A DNA stretch of 46,054 bases, taken from positions 1 through 46,054 of the forward strand of contig CAJTQU010000018.1 in assembly GCA_910578665.1 (NCBI GenBank), written 5' to 3'. Within the stretch, counting starts at the first letter, position 1, and each line of letters begins with the position of its first letter. The DNA is from an uncultured Muribaculaceae bacterium (GTDB taxonomy: Bacteria > Bacteroidota > Bacteroidia > Bacteroidales > Muribaculaceae). Positions 43,401 through 46,054 of the stretch are shown piece after piece. The position numbers were made by a program, and so were the translations under genes. The notes under the pieces are model-generated. The model saw only the letters and a list, made by a program, of their open reading frames with translations. It had not been told where the DNA came from and did no database searches.

Positions 43401-43844
43401 TGTCTCTACATATACGTAATCAAGTACGGAGAAGACGGTATACTCATAAAGTCCGCACAGCTTCCCATTGCGCATCCATCCCATATTGAAGAAATAGTCC
43501 TTGTCCGTATACTCTGTGCTGTACAGGAATTCGAGCCTGCCGTCAAAATCAAGTTTGTACATGCCATTGGGGTAACCATAGTAACTTTCTTGGTTATATC
43601 CCATGAGCATCTTACGCTCTTCTGTGAACCATGACGGCGCCTTACTCATTTTTTTTACATTTGGACGTGTCTCCCGGACTTTCATTGCCGGAGCGTCATC
43701 AGTCACACTGCTTTGGGAATTGCGCGCAGGCAATTCTGCCTTAGGCAGTTTCCAGCCTTTTTGCGGCAAGTCATCCACCGGTGCGGCCTGGAGGGAGGCG
43801 CCGGCAAACAACAATGCCAGAATACTTTGTGTAAATCGTTTCAT
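40473..43844 (-). CDS. Large secreted multidomain protein with T9SS-like C-terminus
   Basis: A 1123-residue exported protein with a signal peptide (MKRFTQSILALLFAGASLQA). Residues 80-360 look like a beta-propeller-like repeat region (MLMGYNQESYYGYPNGMYKLDFDG, MCWNDKEKAMYGVNRNNNF). Fibronectin III-like parts follow. A choice-of-anchor J-like jelly roll lies around 550-690 (WTFSSFDANQDKSNWSW, DDWLFTPPLDFDD, STGTYYIAFHVKHP) and a second one around 920-1050 (LPVYEDFAKGRPTHNP, EAWTGSNMADIRILGEV). The C-terminus (VCIYGVDGKIIKRV, then IAPGIYMVVAGSVSAKVVVR) fits a type IX secretion type A sorting domain. It is probably a cell-surface protein. No catalytic motif was recognised. No TAnnTTTG promoter was found in the 212 bases upstream. 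Confidence 0.8.
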   Translation of the reverse strand: MKRFTQSILALLFAGASLQAAPVDDLPQKGWKLPKAELPARNSQSSVTDDAPAMKVRETRPNVKKMSKAPSWFTEERKMLMGYNQESYYGYPNGMYKLDFDGRLEFLYSTEYTDKDYFFNMGWMRNGKLCGLYEYTVFSVLDYVYVETDMYTGEISLSKTISLVDPETEFDNYLPLYISCAYDPTDDTLWGYTISKNGSGYAFFTAPADDVQNTTAVIESEEWGRVCASMCWNDKEKAMYGVNRNNNFVRIERDGSQTIVMPTGVKTKYTRGDLMYDPEEDYYIWNAQLNDGTSGIWCIDPNHGSISTFVDYEGRVSFPLLCMGETQHDPLAISMPIIDKADFGKGLNSGSVSVFMPSTLFSGASLSGNMTWTAYVDGEKYSEGTAEAGSRVVVDFKDLTDGAHKFTFDVVQGDKKSTTATTSLFIGYDNPTKPENVSLTEEQVTWDPVIRGEHGGYMDMDKLIYHVFINGNEIGTTQETYFTHNLNKDVPYSGFVATVVAENSGRMSEESEQSAITNVGAPWKMDVHITPTREQGWTFSSFDANQDKSNWSWANLNKEIPCMREPVSGSAGNDDWLFTPPLDFDDMSTFYEIALDVANRNEWDRDLSLQVYLCSDLNPNSIVTQLFDYKPAGTNTDFNRISQIFNVPSTGTYYIAFHVKHPPYKDGIYIKEIDITKTGTSSPVPSAVSGLKGNGAELGALTANLEFVMPTTYITGEEISSSETIEVEIAATETVIVSGKPGATVTASVPTSQGDNEIKVTPIINGTRGQFKGINVYCGVDIPGPVSSLTGYVSEDNLSLHLFWTAPGNVGENGYYVDPSTVEYVVMRSTTEEGWVTIDTLPNDVNEYTFTVAADNGLKSEWIAILPQNVAGITNSFGWLSDMMGTPYTLPVYEDFAKGRPTHNPLRRMAVTDQEGVTEWSVSDPSAIHSSFASPSGVALTGNTNAAPAIGRLMLPKFCTKGVKDAGIILEAWTGSNMADIRILGEVSGREELIDLGTLPRGNGWTTYEIPFPAEMQDQQWISLFIQGEYPSTSHFVFVTNYSVQGGVSGLNKIVNDASANGVYSLPKQIVIEGHEGENVCIYGVDGKIIKRVSSAPAYMAEDIAPGIYMVVAGSVSAKVVVR

Positions 43845-44056
43845 AAAGACATTATTTGATTTTTAAAGAATAACCTTAAACAATGGTGCTCCGGCACTTC
43901 GCGACTAAAAGATTCTGCGATTCTTTGTGCGGCGCACAGTGTATTTATCGTATAGTAGTGATTTTTGAAAAAGCGTTGTGGTTGGTGCATGTATACATAT
44001 TGAACCATGGATTCTGTGTAAAGAGGTAGAAATAACTAGTCATAATATTTTGTAGT

Positions 44057-44410
44057 TTAAAGTGTGATTAGATTTTGGTCAGAAGCAGCCGTGACGGCAT
44101 GTCTTAGAAAATCTTTCTGGCCCGAGTGGCTGAGAGCCGGAAACAGCCGGTTTATGTCCGTGGCATTTGGTATTGAAGAATCGCACATAAACAGCCGCGG
44201 CCCCTGCGGCAAGATGTCCGAAGACATGCCGTAGAGGCCGTGCAGGCACTTTCTATTATATACCGTGTTATTTGAATTTAGGTGTAAATAGCTGTAGGCT
44301 AGATTTTTATAATTCGGGGGGGTGAAACCTGGCACTTCGGTCAGCTTCGACCACTTACATGCGGCCGGTATATGATAAGTGCAGCTGTGGTATGCCGTAA
44401 GAAGATTCAT
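44057..44410 (-). CDS. Possible 117-residue protein, unrecognised
   Basis: An open frame with no family resemblance I can name. It is cysteine- and histidine-containing (HSCTYHIPAACKW near the start, KCLHGLYGM, FMCDSS) with no signal peptide or membrane helix. Its main support is a well-spaced minus-strand promoter (44470-44501) about 53 bases upstream of the ATG. It lies alone between the secreted-protein genes and the radical SAM gene. It may equally be a chance frame within an untranslated RNA. Confidence 0.35.
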   Translation of the reverse strand: MNLLTAYHSCTYHIPAACKWSKLTEVPGFTPPNYKNLAYSYLHLNSNNTVYNRKCLHGLYGMSSDILPQGPRLFMCDSSIPNATDINRLFPALSHSGQKDFLRHAVTAASDQNLITL

Positions 44411-44469
44411 AAAATTAGGTAACGACTTTTGAGTGCCGGTGTGGTCTTAGATAGTGAAACGTACAGTTG

Positions 44470-44501
44470 CAAAATTATGAAAATAAATTCGATCCACCAA
44501 A
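44470..44501 (-). promoter_or_regulatory. Bacteroidota-type promoter, minus strand
   Basis: Minus-strand TTTG (44501-44498), 20-base spacer, TAATTTTG (44477-44470), expected start near 44463. It points at the 117-residue frame, and beyond it at the large secreted-protein gene. Confidence 0.55.
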
Positions 44502-44695
44502 AATAATTCTAAAAAATAAAAAAATATGATAAAATCACGGTCTGTGTCAGCCAGTCGATAGCCTGCATCGGCAGTATTCTGAATCTTTCATTATGCCAGA
44601 TGTGTGTTAATGTTGGATATTGATATTAAATAGTCAATAGCGATATTCCAGTGTTTATTTTTTTTGATATCATGATAAAAATTTATTAAGAAATA

Positions 44696-44727
44696 TTTGC
44701 ATGTATTAAACTAAAGCATTATATTTG
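44696..44727 (+). promoter_or_regulatory. Bacteroidota-type promoter for the radical SAM/SPASM gene
   Basis: TTTG (44696-44699), 20-base spacer, TATATTTG (44720-44727). A start near 44734 leaves a leader of about 76 bases before the ATG at 44810. Confidence 0.65.
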
Positions 44728-44809
44728 CGACATGATTCGCATGGCGCTATGTGTGCATGATGCCGGCTATTATTACGATATCTTAAATACTAACATAAAA
44801 TAATACCTG

Positions 44810-46024
44810 ATGAAACCGTCCTTTTATAATTATTATATACCATATAATTCAGGTATGGTGTTTATGAACGGCATAACAGAATCTTCATTCTGGGTGCCTG
44901 AATCACGCGCGGATACATATCGTACGATTATTGAGGATCCCGATTCATATTATGCGCAGTTTGAAACATTTATCAATAAATTAATTAACCAGGGTTTTGT
45001 CCTTTCTGACGATGCGGATGAGGCAGCAAGAGTAATAGAAAAATATGAGCGGCTGTGCAGTCCGTCGGAATACCATATCATGATTTTGCCGACATATGCT
45101 TGTAATCTACGATGTTGGTATTGTGTTCAGAAGCACCAAAATGTTTGGTTGTCGCAAGATCAGATGGATTCTGTAAAGAAGATGATTGAACGCAAGATCA
45201 GCAATCCTGGCATCTCCATGTTTCGGTTATCATGGTTTGGAGGAGAACCGTTGATGGCTTATGAACCGTTGAAAGCATTCACACAAGATGCACAAGCCAT
45301 GGCCGGCAACATGGGCAAGCAGTTTTCATGCGGGATCACTACAAACGGAACTCTTTTGAATCCTACGAGAATTGAGGATTTAAAAAGAGCCGGTGTCACC
45401 CACTACCAAATCACTATTGACGGAGACAAGAATACCCATGACAAGGTTAAGTACATGGCTAATAGTTCTGCGTTTGATATAACCATGCAGAATATAGCTA
45501 TTCTTGCGGAGCATACTACATGCATTTTGCGCTTTAATTATAGTCCTGAGAACTTGAATCCTAAATCTATCATTTCTGATATCGAGCAGAGATTGCCGGA
45601 ATCTGCCAGGTCGAATATTATGTTTAATCTTCAGCCCGTATGGCAGTCAAAGATGTCTGATGAAGATTTTAATAAGGTAATTGAATTAATGGATTTATCA
45701 AAAGATATAGGCTTGGTTCCATTTCTTAAATCTTATGGTCTGTGTTATGTCGATAAAAATCATTATGATTGTGTCTATCCTTCGGGGCATGTTGGTAAAT
45801 GTGAAAACGGTATTGAGGGCATTAAAAATGCTTTGTTGCTTGATGATGGTCTGATAGACACCTCTGAAGTTGAAGATTTACATTACAAATCAATATTTGA
45901 AACGCAAAATACTGATTGCTTGGCCTGTAAATATCTGCCAATTTGCTGGGGACCCTGTAATAGGGACCGTTATTCGCAATTAAAGAGGTGTGGATGTATA
46001 TTGTGGCGTCCTGAAAAATATTGA
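44810..46024 (+). CDS. Radical SAM/SPASM protein, likely peptide maturase
   Basis: A 404-residue enzyme. Residues 1-80 form a small N-terminal domain (FYNYYIPYNSGMVFMNGITESSFWV, FINKLINQGFVLSDDADE) that could act as a leader-peptide recognition or winged-helix element. The radical SAM core has YACNLRCWYC with the cluster cysteines at 98, 102 and 105, then FRLSWFGGEPLM and GITTNGTLL. The C-terminus is a SPASM/twitch-type region binding extra Fe-S clusters: GHVGKCENG, then CLACKYLPICWGPC (CX2CX5CX3C) and a final CGC. This architecture is typical of enzymes that modify ribosomal peptides (RiPPs) or sulfatases; no sulfatase is nearby, so a peptide substrate is favoured. No precursor was identified. 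The surrounding DNA is more AT-rich than the rest of the window, hinting at acquisition by transfer. Confidence 0.85.
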   Translation: MKPSFYNYYIPYNSGMVFMNGITESSFWVPESRADTYRTIIEDPDSYYAQFETFINKLINQGFVLSDDADEAARVIEKYERLCSPSEYHIMILPTYACNLRCWYCVQKHQNVWLSQDQMDSVKKMIERKISNPGISMFRLSWFGGEPLMAYEPLKAFTQDAQAMAGNMGKQFSCGITTNGTLLNPTRIEDLKRAGVTHYQITIDGDKNTHDKVKYMANSSAFDITMQNIAILAEHTTCILRFNYSPENLNPKSIISDIEQRLPESARSNIMFNLQPVWQSKMSDEDFNKVIELMDLSKDIGLVPFLKSYGLCYVDKNHYDCVYPSGHVGKCENGIEGIKNALLLDDGLIDTSEVEDLHYKSIFETQNTDCLACKYLPICWGPCNRDRYSQLKRCGCILWRPEKY

Positions 46025-46045
46025 CGGGTCAGAGGGTTTGAGATT

Positions 46046-46054
46046 ATGAATGAA
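46046..46054 (+). CDS. Possible start of the next gene in the radical SAM operon (cut by window edge)
   Basis: An ATG (ATG AAT GAA) lies 21 bases after the radical SAM stop and runs off the window. Only three codons are visible, so this rests on position alone; it could be a partner protein or the precursor peptide. Confidence 0.25.

Larger units (their letters stand above)
44411..44809. other. AT-rich intergenic region with divergent promoters
   Basis: 399 bases without a convincing gene. They hold a minus-strand promoter (44470-44501) and a plus-strand promoter (44696-44727). A 23-codon frame at 44732-44803 ends 6 bases before the radical SAM start, but its ATG sits at the predicted transcription start, so it is probably not translated. 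The rest is AT-rich, with nothing recognised. Confidence 0.55.

Noticed and set aside
44732..44803. 23-codon frame just before the radical SAM gene, as a precursor peptide or leader peptide
   Set aside because: Its ATG falls at or before the predicted transcription start (about 44734), it lacks any leader/core pattern, and its Tyr-rich end has no recognisable cleavage motif.

Overview
The window looks like chromosomal DNA from a gut Bacteroidales, probably Muribaculaceae (S24-7) or a close relative. This rests on several signs: repeated promoter-like sites of the Bacteroidota form TTTG-N19/20-TAnnTTTG; an ECF sigma / anti-sigma / STN-TonB receptor / DUF4249 operon; DUF4250 and DUF4254 genes; secreted proteins whose C-termini resemble type IX secretion (T9SS) sorting domains; and roughly balanced base composition. 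The family-level placement is an inference. No phage, insertion sequence or CRISPR array was seen.

Left part (1-8.7 kb): a sugar O-acetyltransferase gene that ends early, a lipoprotein, a WYL regulator overlapping a MATE transporter gene, and a tight operon of radical SAM protein, LD-carboxypeptidase, DUF4254 and GT9 glycosyltransferase (cell-wall and envelope work). A small DUF4250 gene and an AI-2E family membrane protein follow.

Citrate block (8.7-17.5 kb): a promoter with textbook spacing leads into citD-citE-citF-citX and a citC-citG fusion. This is everything needed to build, load with its prosthetic group and activate citrate lyase. Aconitase and NADP-type isocitrate dehydrogenase follow in the same direction, and a strong hairpin closes the block. 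One transcription unit thus holds the enzyme that splits citrate and the two that carry it to 2-oxoglutarate. No citrate transporter and no citrate synthase lie in the window.

Uptake block (17.5-22.6 kb, minus strand): ECF sigma factor, a short anti-sigma-like protein without a recognisable FecR domain, an STN-containing TonB-dependent receptor and a DUF4249 lipoprotein. Two identical tRNA-Asn genes and their terminator lie immediately upstream.

Surface polysaccharide block (22.9-34.6 kb): Wza-like export lipoprotein, Wzz-like chain-length protein, Wzy-like polymerase, Wzx-like flippase, a hexapeptide acyltransferase and four glycosyltransferases, with trmD inserted on the opposite strand. 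No priming glycosyltransferase is present. Housekeeping genes pheS and nth follow on the minus strand.

Right part (36.5-46 kb): three large secreted proteins on the minus strand, each followed by its own hairpin. One is built from four 123-residue repeats, one carries an Omp28-like CxxC domain, and one is a 1123-residue multidomain protein. The window ends in visibly AT-richer DNA with a radical SAM/SPASM protein of the peptide-maturase type behind its own promoter. This is the best candidate for a poorly described (RiPP-like) system, and its partners probably lie beyond the right edge.
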